Origin: Micrococcaceae bacterium
Lineage (GTDB): Bacteria; Actinomycetota; Actinomycetes; Actinomycetales; Micrococcaceae
Direction of reading: 5' to 3'
DNA: 50,541 nucleotides
Assembly (NCBI GenBank): GCA_013393415.1
Contig: JABXHI010000029.1
Location: 1 to 50,541, forward strand
Shown: one piece after another, positions 42,613 to 50,541 of the stretch
How the letters are laid out: each line of letters opens with the position of its first letter
How positions within the stretch are numbered: position 1 is the first letter of the stretch
The notes under the pieces: model-generated
What the model was told of the DNA's origin: nothing
What the model saw: the letters and a program-made list of their open reading frames with translations, nothing else
Databases searched by the model: none
Translations under genes and position numbers: made by a program

Positions 42613-43772
42613 TGGTCTATCTTGCTGTCGTTGCCATCACCGCGCTGCTAAGTTTTGCACTGACCCCGGTGGCACGGATGTTGGGTGTGCGCGGTCGCGT
42701 GTACACGCCAACCCGTAAACGCGACATGCACCGTGAACCCATCCCAAAACTTGGGGGAGCGGCGATGGCCATTTCAGTGGTGACCGTGATGGGATTGGGA
42801 TCCCTCGTGCCGTTTCTCGCCGGCATCTATCAAGCACCGGTGGTCGGCATCCTTATCGCCATCATGATCCTATTGATCATGGGCGTGGCCGATGATCTTT
42901 GGGATTTGCACTGGCTTATCAAGTTTGCTGGACAAGTGCTCGCAGCAGGTGTCGTGGCCGCAGCGGGAATCCGTGTTGAAGCCATGCCCGTGGGATGGAT
43001 CCACGTAGAAAATGAAATAGCCCAAATTTTGATTACGATCTTCGTGATCGTCTTGACCATTAACGCATTTAACTTCATCGATGGCCTCGATGGGTTGGCC
43101 GCCGGCGTGGCCGTCATCGGTGGCTCAGCGTTCTTCTTCTACAGTTACCTGCTCACTCGAACCATCAACGCCTATGACTATTCCAATCTGTCAACGTTGT
43201 TGACTGCGCTGTTGATCGGTGCCTGTATAGGATTCTTACCGTTCAACTTCAATCCGGCCAGAATCTTTATGGGTGAAGTTGGTGCCCAACTGATCGGTCT
43301 CTTGATGGCCACCGCCGCGGTTGCAGTGACAGCAGACCTAGGTGCACTCGAAGGTTTCCGCTTCCGCAATATTCCGGCATACATGCCGATCTTGTTGCCC
43401 CTAGCCGTGATGCTGTTGCCCTTACTGGACCTCGTCATGGCAGTACTTCGGCGCACTGCTCGGCGCAGCTCGCCATTCACAGCAGATCGTGGACATATTC
43501 ACCATAAGCTCGTTGATGGTGGCTACACCCATCGACAAGCTGTCTTGTTGCTCTACCTGTGGACTTTTGTTGTCGGTTACGGTGCAGTGTCGTTGACGTA
43601 TTTCCACAGCGTGGTTGTGATTTCGGTGAGTGCGATAGCTATGGGTCTACTAGTGCTCTTGACACTTCGACCCTGGATCATCCGACGAGCCTATTACCGA
43701 AAACTCAATCAGATGCGGGCTGCACGAGCAGCCCAACGAGCACAAGAGCCCACTTCAGGATACGGTGAATGA
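42609..43772 (+). CDS. wecA: WecA/Rfe-type lipid carrier GlcNAc-1-phosphate transferase
   Basis: This 387-residue polytopic enzyme transfers a sugar-1-phosphate (usually GlcNAc) to decaprenyl or undecaprenyl phosphate, starting cell-wall glycan linker synthesis. About ten to eleven helices are visible. Motifs are KLGGAAM, MGVADDLWDLHWLIKF (the Asp pair), NAFNFIDGLDGLAAGVA and the HIHH motif DRGHIHHKLVDGG. The usual MGD-S/T-G motif reads RIFMGEVGAQ, so the normally invariant catalytic Asp is Glu. Activity may be altered, or this lineage tolerates Glu. It sits between the Sua5-family gene and the atp operon, as in other actinobacteria, and overlaps the next gene by 8 bp. Confidence 0.88.
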   Translation: MMVYLAVVAITALLSFALTPVARMLGVRGRVYTPTRKRDMHREPIPKLGGAAMAISVVTVMGLGSLVPFLAGIYQAPVVGILIAIMILLIMGVADDLWDLHWLIKFAGQVLAAGVVAAAGIRVEAMPVGWIHVENEIAQILITIFVIVLTINAFNFIDGLDGLAAGVAVIGGSAFFFYSYLLTRTINAYDYSNLSTLLTALLIGACIGFLPFNFNPARIFMGEVGAQLIGLLMATAAVAVTADLGALEGFRFRNIPAYMPILLPLAVMLLPLLDLVMAVLRRTARRSSPFTADRGHIHHKLVDGGYTHRQAVLLLYLWTFVVGYGAVSLTYFHSVVVISVSAIAMGLLVLLTLRPWIIRRAYYRKLNQMRAARAAQRAQEPTSGYGE

Positions 43773-44181
43773 CATGGCGAAAAAGATGGTCAATAAAAAG
43801 GGCTGGTGGGGGATACTCCTCCATGCCAGTTGGCCAACTGTGGTAGCAGTTGTTGTCACAGGCGGAATCTTCGGCGTTGTTGCCGATGAAACCGCGGGAC
43901 TGTCTGCATTCGTCGCGGGTTTAATCGTCTGGGTATTGTCTGCAATGAGTATCCTGCTCATTGCGCTGATTTGGAACAAGTACCGTCACCTAGCGATCCC
44001 CATTTCGATGGGCGCTTTCGTCGCCAAAATCGTCATTCTTGGACTGTTGTTGACCGTTGTGGCCCAACCAGAGTGGTTGGATACAACCGGCGCAGCTATC
44101 GGTGCGCTAGTCGGGATTGTTGTCTGGCAAACCGCCGAAGTCTTGGTCTTTATTAATACGCGACGACTTATCTACGAATAA
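43765..44181 (+). CDS. Small membrane protein, AtpI-like
   Basis: This 138-residue protein has four hydrophobic segments (about residues 17-40, 45-70, 78-98 and 105-125) and a short basic N-terminus. It precedes the ATP synthase genes in the place held by atpI in actinobacteria, where the protein helps assemble the c-ring. The sequence itself is poorly conserved, so the assignment rests mostly on position and topology. It overlaps the wecA end by 8 bp and is separated from atpB by a 324-bp gap. Confidence 0.7.
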   Translation: MNDMAKKMVNKKGWWGILLHASWPTVVAVVVTGGIFGVVADETAGLSAFVAGLIVWVLSAMSILLIALIWNKYRHLAIPISMGAFVAKIVILGLLLTVVAQPEWLDTTGAAIGALVGIVVWQTAEVLVFINTRRLIYE

Positions 44182-44505
44182 GGTATCGAATGTGACGAAG
44201 CCCACTATGACGGGCAAATCGCAGCGATGCAATCACTAGAATCCCCTGTTGACTTGGCTTTTGTGGTGTTTCTACGACCGTCTACAAGGGTGTCTGTGAG
44301 CAATATCTCACGCGTTTTGCGAGATTGACTCTGCGTGAACGTAAGAAGCCTTCGACTCAATGCGACACGAGTTAGGGTTTTTGCTAGACTAACCAAGGGC
44401 AAAAACGCGTTGAAAATCGCACCTGCCTACAACATTTCGGCAACATCCCCGAAGCAGGATTTATTTACCTGCACACTCGCGAGGGATTATTGAGAGAGGA
44501 TTTGC
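44182..44505. other. 324-bp gap before atpB with imperfect stem
   Basis: No convincing gene is present here. CAATATCTC (44301-44309) can pair imperfectly with GAGATTG (44321-44327), a possible end for upstream transcripts. Further on, GCAGG and CCTGC frame an A/T-rich loop near 44455-44473. The likely atp promoter lies between them. Confidence 0.5.
44362..44390 (+). promoter_or_regulatory. Candidate atp operon promoter
   Basis: GCGACA (44362-44367) and TAGACT (44385-44390) are 17 bp apart, a reasonable sigma-70-type promoter about 115 bp before atpB. This would leave a leader of about 110 nt. Confidence 0.5.
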
Positions 44506-45348
44506 GTGCTTCCACTCGTGCTAAGTTATCTCCCCACGCAGGGATACGTGCCGCCCACGATCGACGATGCGCACCCACCAGACATCATTCCGTGGATGGC
44601 TGATTACGGCACCGGTTTTGGTAAGCAGATGGTGATGATCATTTTGTCGATCATCCTGATCTGGGCGTTCTTTGGTCTGGCAATGCGCAAGCCGTCTCTG
44701 GTTCCAGGGCGCCTTCAATGGATCGCTGAATCCGGTTATGCATTCGTCCGGAACGGGATGGGTCGCGATATTCTCGGTGAGAATCATTTCCGCCAGTGGG
44801 TTCCGTTGCTCTTTGCGACCTTCTTCTTTGTGCTACTTAACAACCTATTCGGTGCAATACCGGTTCTTCAGTTGCCGTCATTCTCGCACGCCGGTGCCGC
44901 CTATGCCATTGCCATCATCATGTACATCGTGTGGATTGGTGTTGGCCTGCGTCACCACGGGATCAAATACTTCAAACTGGCTGTCGTCCCTCAGGGCGTA
45001 CCCGGTTGGATTCTGCCACTGCTGGTCCCACTGGAAATTATCTCCAACTTCATTGTTCGCCCGCTCACGCACTCACTGCGTTTGATGGCAACCATGCTTG
45101 CCGGTCACATGATCATTATGTTGGCTGGATCAGGTGCAGAGTACCTCATTACCCAAACTGACAGTGTGTTCAATGCCGGACTTGGTGTCGGCGTCATTAT
45201 CGGATCGGTCGCACTGTACTTTTTGGAGCTGCTGATCATGGTCCTGCAAGCATTCGTCTTTACACTTCTCACAGCGTTGTATATCCAAGGAGCAATTGCT
45301 GCTCAACCTGCACCAGCTGCGGAAAAATCCGCCACGGTGGCTGCTTAA
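44506..45348 (+). CDS. atpB: ATP synthase Fo subunit a
   Basis: This 280-residue membrane subunit forms the proton half-channels beside the c-ring. Helices include MVMIILSIILIWAFFGLAM, and the essential Arg lies in FIVRPLTHSLRLMATMLAGHM. The C-terminal helix has FTLLTALYIQGAIA. It starts with GTG 44506 behind GAGAGAGGA. It is the first of the core operon atpB-E-F-H-A-G-D. Confidence 0.95.
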   Translation: MLPLVLSYLPTQGYVPPTIDDAHPPDIIPWMADYGTGFGKQMVMIILSIILIWAFFGLAMRKPSLVPGRLQWIAESGYAFVRNGMGRDILGENHFRQWVPLLFATFFFVLLNNLFGAIPVLQLPSFSHAGAAYAIAIIMYIVWIGVGLRHHGIKYFKLAVVPQGVPGWILPLLVPLEIISNFIVRPLTHSLRLMATMLAGHMIIMLAGSGAEYLITQTDSVFNAGLGVGVIIGSVALYFLELLIMVLQAFVFTLLTALYIQGAIAAQPAPAAEKSATVAA

Positions 45349-45387
45349 CGGCGTTGCGAAAAACTACATAACTCAAAATATAAACTT

Positions 45388-45409
45388 ACGACTCAGTATT
45401 TCGAGTCGT
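45388..45409 (+). other. Intercistronic hairpin between atpB and atpE
   Basis: ACGACTC (45388-45394) and GAGTCGT (45403-45409) form a 7-bp stem with an 8-nt loop. A 12-bp palindrome GGTACCGGTACC follows at 45443-45454. The 167-bp gap may hold an mRNA-processing or stabilising element that raises c-subunit yield. No T-run follows. Confidence 0.5.
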
Positions 45410-45515
45410 GCCGGTGAGATACACACCGAGAAACAACTTCCTGGTACCGGTACCAATCGGATCCCCGCCGGGAACCCTCCACAACCTGCCTACGAGGCAT
45501 CTTGAAAGGAACACA

Positions 45516-45731
45516 ATGGAACTGCATGGTTCATTGAACATGATCGGTTACGGTCTGGCCGCAATTGGCTCCGCCATTGGTGTGGGTCTGATCTTCGCTG
45601 CATACATCAACGGTGTTGCACGCCAGCCAGAATCCCAGTCACAGCTGCAGCCAATCGCGCTGCTTGGTTTCGCTCTGGCGGAAGCTCTTGCCATTCTTGG
45701 TCTGGTGTTCGCCTTCGTTATTGGAGCTTAG
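45516..45731 (+). CDS. atpE: ATP synthase Fo subunit c
   Basis: This 71-residue hairpin proteolipid forms the rotating ring. The first helix has the Gly-rich [18 protein letters not shown], the loop ARQPES, and the second helix [18 protein letters not shown] with the ion-binding Glu. No Na+-type ligand set is apparent, so proton coupling is likely. I chose ATG 45516 behind AAAGGA; the open frame begins further upstream but lacks family sequence. Confidence 0.96.
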   Translation: MELHGSLNMIGYGLAAIGSAIGVGLIFAAYINGVARQPESQSQLQPIALLGFALAEALAILGLVFAFVIGA

Positions 45732-45787
45732 GCGCCATCCACGGTCGGGAGAATATCCGGCCACCTATGTCAGTAATGAACACTTAA

Positions 45788-46374
<587 letters not shown>

Positions 46375-46375
<1 letters not shown>

Positions 46376-47187
46376 TGTCACAAGCATCGCGTGATTCATT
46401 GGCACAACTGCACACCGAACTGAAGGATATCCTTTCAGTCGGTGGAGTCGAACTCGGCGCAGAACTGTTTGCGGCTTTGAAAGTGATCGACGAAAACGGC
46501 GCTCTGCGTCGTGCGGTCACCGACCCCACGGTTGAAGCCAACCGACGTCAAGAACTTCTCGGTAAGGTCTTTGCGACCAAGATTTCGGCCAATGCCGTCG
46601 ATGTCTTGCAAAGCCTTGCTGGTGCTCGCTGGCCGACCGAACGTGAGTTGGGAGACGCAGTCGAAGAGATGGCAGCTACCGCTGTCGTCTACAGCACCGA
46701 ACAGGATGGTCTGGCCGGTCTAGAGGCCCTCACCCAGCAGCTGTTGGAATTCAACCACGCCGTTGAATCTAGCCATGAGCTGCAGCGGGCACTGACCGAG
46801 CAACAAGTACCAGTAACATCCCGTGGCGATCTGGCAGTAAAATTGGTGTCAGACGGCGCAATGGAAGCAACGAAAGTTCTGGTTCGCCAGGCAGTGGAGC
46901 TTCCTCGTGGATTAAAGCCTGTTGATCTTGTTCGTCGTTTCGCTGATCTGAGCGCACAGCAACAACGTCAGTGGATCGCCGATGTGACGGTGGCCCGTCC
47001 ACTCCAGCAGGCTCAGGTAGATCGTCTCGCAAAGTCACTCTCGAACACATTTGGTCGGGAACTGACATTGAATATTGAGACGGACTCTCAGCTGGTCGGC
47101 GGAATCCGGATCCAGGTTGGTGACGAGGTTATTGATTCCTCGGTCGCAACACGACTCAATGATCTGAATACGAAATTGGCCGGCTGA
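46375..47187 (+). CDS. atpH: ATP synthase F1 subunit delta
   Basis: This 270-residue delta (OSCP) subunit connects the b stalk to the top of F1. The length is that of the plain actinobacterial delta, not the b-delta fusion of mycobacteria. The C-terminal signature LTLNIETDSQLVGGIRIQVGDEVIDSS is clear. It lies between atpF (1-bp overlap) and atpA (71-bp gap). Confidence 0.93.
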
Positions 47188-47258
47188 AACCGGCACTCGA
47201 AACAATCACAACAAGGCCCATCGTAATGATGCGGCAGACAAGAGAGCAGGGACTGTAG

Positions 47259-48893
47259 ATGGCCGATTTGACCATCAACGCTGACGACGTCCGTGATGCC
47301 CTACATGAGTTTGCGGAGTCGTACGAACCGGCCGACACCGAACGTGTCGAGGTCGGTTACGTCAACAGCGCGGCTGACGGTATTGCCCACGTAGAAGGTC
47401 TTCCTTCCGCCATGGCAAACGAATTGCTGCGTTTTGAAAACGGCACCACCGGACTTGCCCAGAACCTCGACCCACGTGAACTCGGCGTCGTGGTACTGGG
47501 AGACTTCCAAGAGATCCAAGAAGGCATGAAAGTTTACCGCACCGGCGAAGTACTGTCGGTACCTGTCGGTGATGGCTTTATGGGTCGTGTAGTCAACCCC
47601 GTAGGTGAGCCCATTGATAACCTCGGTCCAATTGAGGACGAGGGTCGTCGTGCGTTAGAACTTCAAGCACCAGGTGTAACCGAACGTAAGTCGGTACACG
47701 AACCACTCCAGACCGGTATGAAAGCCATTGACGCCATGATCCCGATTGGTCGGGGACAGCGTCAGCTTATTATTGGTGACCGCCAGACCGGTAAGACCGC
47801 CATCGGTGTCGATGCGATTCTGAACCAGAAAGCCAACTGGGCATCCGGGGATCCGAATAAACAGGTGCGTTGCATCTATGTAGCGGTTGGCCAGAAGGCT
47901 TCCACGATCGCATCGGTACGTTCCACACTGGAACGCGAAGGCGCACTGGAATACACGACTATCGTTGCGGCACCAGCATCCGACCCCGCTGGCCTGAAAT
48001 ACCTGGCACCATACGCCGGTTCAGCCATCGGTCAGCACTGGATGTACGGCGGCAAGCACGTACTTATCATCTTCGATGACCTGTCCAAGCAGGCCGAAGC
48101 GTACCGTGCGGTATCGCTGTTGCTACGTCGCCCGCCGGGCCGTGAAGCCTACCCAGGTGACGTCTTCTACCTGCACTCCCGGTTGTTGGAGCGTTGTGCG
48201 AAGCTCTCTGACGAATTGGGTGCTGGTTCTATGACCGGTCTACCCATCGTTGAGACAAAGGCCAATGACGTCTCGGCATACATTCCAACCAACGTTATTT
48301 CGATTACCGACGGTCAGATTTTCTTGCAGTCTGACCTGTTCAACGCCAACCAGCGTCCTGCTGTTGACGTTGGTGTCTCGGTGTCTCGTGTTGGTGGTGA
48401 CGCCCAGATCAAGGCGATGAAGAAGGTCTCCGGTACCCTGCGTATTGACCTAGCGCAGTACCGTGACATGGCGGCGTTCTCCATGATGGCATCCGATCTG
48501 GACGCTTCGACACGTCGGCAGTTGGATCGCGGTGCTCGTCTTATGGAACTACTCAAGCAGCCACAGTATTCGCCAATGCCAGTTGAAGAACAAGTTGTCT
48601 CAATTTGGGCTGGGGCACAGGGCCACCTGGATGACATTCCAGTGGCAGATGTGCTGCGGTTTGAGGACGAATTCATTCAGCACCTGCGTCTGAACAACAT
48701 CGCCTTGTCAGATATAGCCGAAAGTGGGCTACTGAACGACGATGTTCGTGAGGTCTTGGTTCAAGAAGTCACCAATTTCAAGAAGTCTTTCTTGGGTGAC
48801 AGCAAGGACGGCGTACAGCCGGGCCACGAAGAACACGACGCCATTGACGAAGATGCGGTTGAACAAGAACAGATCGTCCGACAGAAACGCTGA
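47259..48893 (+). CDS. atpA: ATP synthase F1 subunit alpha
   Basis: This 544-residue alpha subunit carries the non-catalytic nucleotide site. Walker A is [11 protein letters not shown] and Walker [13 protein letters not shown]. The arginine-finger region is [14 protein letters not shown]. The C-terminal extension ([18 protein letters not shown]) is acidic. Length and motifs are standard. Confidence 0.96.
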   Translation: MADLTINADDVRDALHEFAESYEPADTERVEVGYVNSAADGIAHVEGLPSAMANELLRFENGTTGLAQNLDPRELGVVVLGDFQEIQEGMKVYRTGEVLSVPVGDGFMGRVVNPVGEPIDNLGPIEDEGRRALELQAPGVTERKSVHEPLQTGMKAIDAMIPIGRGQRQLIIGDRQTGKTAIGVDAILNQKANWASGDPNKQVRCIYVAVGQKASTIASVRSTLEREGALEYTTIVAAPASDPAGLKYLAPYAGSAIGQHWMYGGKHVLIIFDDLSKQAEAYRAVSLLLRRPPGREAYPGDVFYLHSRLLERCAKLSDELGAGSMTGLPIVETKANDVSAYIPTNVISITDGQIFLQSDLFNANQRPAVDVGVSVSRVGGDAQIKAMKKVSGTLRIDLAQYRDMAAFSMMASDLDASTRRQLDRGARLMELLKQPQYSPMPVEEQVVSIWAGAQGHLDDIPVADVLRFEDEFIQHLRLNNIALSDIAESGLLNDDVREVLVQEVTNFKKSFLGDSKDGVQPGHEEHDAIDEDAVEQEQIVRQKR

Positions 48894-48908
48894 ATGACCC
48901 TAGCTTAT

Positions 48909-48931
48909 GGTGCCGGGGTGTACCCGGCACC
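48909..48931 (+). other. Intercistronic hairpin between atpA and atpG
   Basis: GGTGCCGGG (48909-48917) and CCCGGCACC (48923-48931) form a perfect 9-bp GC-rich stem with a 5-nt loop, partly extended by TAGCT/AGCTA. It lies 15 bp after atpA without a T-run, so processing, stability or partial attenuation is likelier than termination. Confidence 0.6.
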
Positions 48932-48957
48932 AGCTATAGGTCCCAGAAAGGAAAAGC

Positions 48958-49851
48958 ATGTCAGCATCCGATATTCGGGTCTATCGCCAGAAGATCGATT
49001 CGACGTCGTCGTTGAAAAAGATCTTCAACGCGATGGAGCTGATCGCTGCATCGCGAATCGGTAAGGCACGCCAGCGTGTGGCAGCATCGATGCCCTATGC
49101 AAACGCCCTTACCCGGGCCGTATCTGCGGTGTCTTCACAACAGGACATTGAACACGTCCTGACGTCGGAGCCAGAGAATCCACGCCGTGCAGCGGTGCTC
49201 ATTATGTCCAGCGACCGCGGTCAGGCAGGTGCGTATTCGGCAAACGTCTTGCGTTGGACAGAGTCCCTGCTTGAACTTCTTCACACCGAAGGCAAAGAGA
49301 CCGATCTTTACCTGATCGGACGCAAAGCTCAGGCGTACTTCGATTTCCGGAACCGTAAGTACAACGGCTTCTGGAGTGGGTCCACCGATCGGCCTGAGTT
49401 TGAGACCGCAAAGGAAATCGGCGAAACACTCGTCAACGCGTTCCTGACCGACTATGAGGACGGCGGCGTCGACGAAATCCATATCGTCTTCACCCAGTTC
49501 AAGTCGATGCTCGTGCAGGAGCCCACGGTTGTTCGACTTCTTCCACTCGAAATTGTCGAGGAAGAGGTCAGCGACGTTTCGGAGCTCTTCCCGCTCTATG
49601 AGTATGAGCCCACACCAGAAGAAGTCTTGGATGCGCTACTTCCGAAGTATATCGAGTCGAGAATTTTCTCGGCCATGCTGCAAGCAGCCGCATCTGAACT
49701 GGCGAACCGTCAGCGTGCCATGGCCGCCGCAGGCGAGAACGCCGATGACCTCATCCGTGACTACACCTTGCTGATGAACAACGCCCGTCAGGCTTCCATT
49801 ACTCAGGAGCTCACCGAACTCATTGCCGGTGCCGACGCACTGGCCGAGTAA
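48958..49851 (+). CDS. atpG: ATP synthase F1 subunit gamma
   Basis: This 297-residue central shaft has the N-terminal helix [29 protein letters not shown]. The C-terminal helix is [23 protein letters not shown], with [15 protein letters not shown]. These two long helices form the rotor coiled coil. Strong ribosome site AGAAAGGAAAA before the ATG. Confidence 0.95.
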   Translation: MSASDIRVYRQKIDSTSSLKKIFNAMELIAASRIGKARQRVAASMPYANALTRAVSAVSSQQDIEHVLTSEPENPRRAAVLIMSSDRGQAGAYSANVLRWTESLLELLHTEGKETDLYLIGRKAQAYFDFRNRKYNGFWSGSTDRPEFETAKEIGETLVNAFLTDYEDGGVDEIHIVFTQFKSMLVQEPTVVRLLPLEIVEEEVSDVSELFPLYEYEPTPEEVLDALLPKYIESRIFSAMLQAAASELANRQRAMAAAGENADDLIRDYTLLMNNARQASITQELTELIAGADALAE

Positions 49852-49882
49852 TCGAACAACGGGCTGACAACAGCCTCACTGA

Positions 49883-50541
<659 letters not shown>

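Overview
The window is a 50.5 kb chromosomal segment of an actinobacterium, most likely a member of the Micrococcaceae or a close relative. I infer this from the sequence and from family knowledge: a fused E1/E2 2-oxoglutarate dehydrogenase (Kgd), a SigH/RsrA-type redox sigma/anti-sigma pair, a 24-residue bL37-like ribosomal protein gene, a Rho factor with a long Arg/Asp/Gln/Asn-rich insertion, leaderless gene starts, and the gene order lysA-hom-thrB-rho-prfA-prmC-sua5-wecA-atp. I cannot name the genus. Codon use suggests a moderate GC content for the group.

Layout. 1-2.2 kb: a decaying ABC transporter operon on the minus strand, with a broken ATPase, an intact permease and a small XRE regulator. 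2.2-6.3 kb: a minus-strand run read as aroA-rsgA-hisN-crcB2-crcB1 (shikimate pathway, 30S assembly GTPase, histidinol phosphatase, two-subunit fluoride channel). 6.5-7.5 kb: sigH-rsrA on the plus strand, facing bL37 and a degenerate SGNH-fold gene across a strong hairpin. 8.5-14 kb: kgd (minus) diverging from guaB1 (plus). 14-16.6 kb: a possible 44-codon leader gene and two CNNM/CorC-type membrane proteins. 16.7-19.9 kb: the zinc uptake operon znuABC behind a likely Zur box, with zur converging on it.

20.0-24.3 kb: a complete 4,319-bp transposon with the plan of Tn552: a D,D(35)E transposase, a 270-residue AAA+ partner, a serine resolvase and a res-like site. Its cargo is a cadmium module, a CmtR-type repressor plus a CadD-type exporter. 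It has 47/48-bp terminal inverted repeats and a perfect 8-bp target duplication, so insertion looks recent, yet the transposase gene carries a frameshift. This is the main accessory region of the window.

24.4-31.6 kb: a tandem rhodanese, a HIT protein, the large helicase HrpA and a succinate-semialdehyde dehydrogenase. 31.7-37.4 kb: tRNA-Arg(CCG) diverging from argS, then lysA, hom and thrB for lysine, threonine and methionine precursors. 37.7-43.8 kb: rho, prfA, prmC, a Sua5-family gene and a WecA-family gene. 43.8 kb to the end: the F1Fo ATP synthase operon (atpI-like, B, E, F, H, A, G, and a truncated D).

Points worth a second look are the cadmium transposon, the ABC ATPase caught mid-decay, motif departures in AtpD and the WecA-like enzyme, the unannotated-looking small genes at 7606 and 14048, and intercistronic hairpins in the atp operon.
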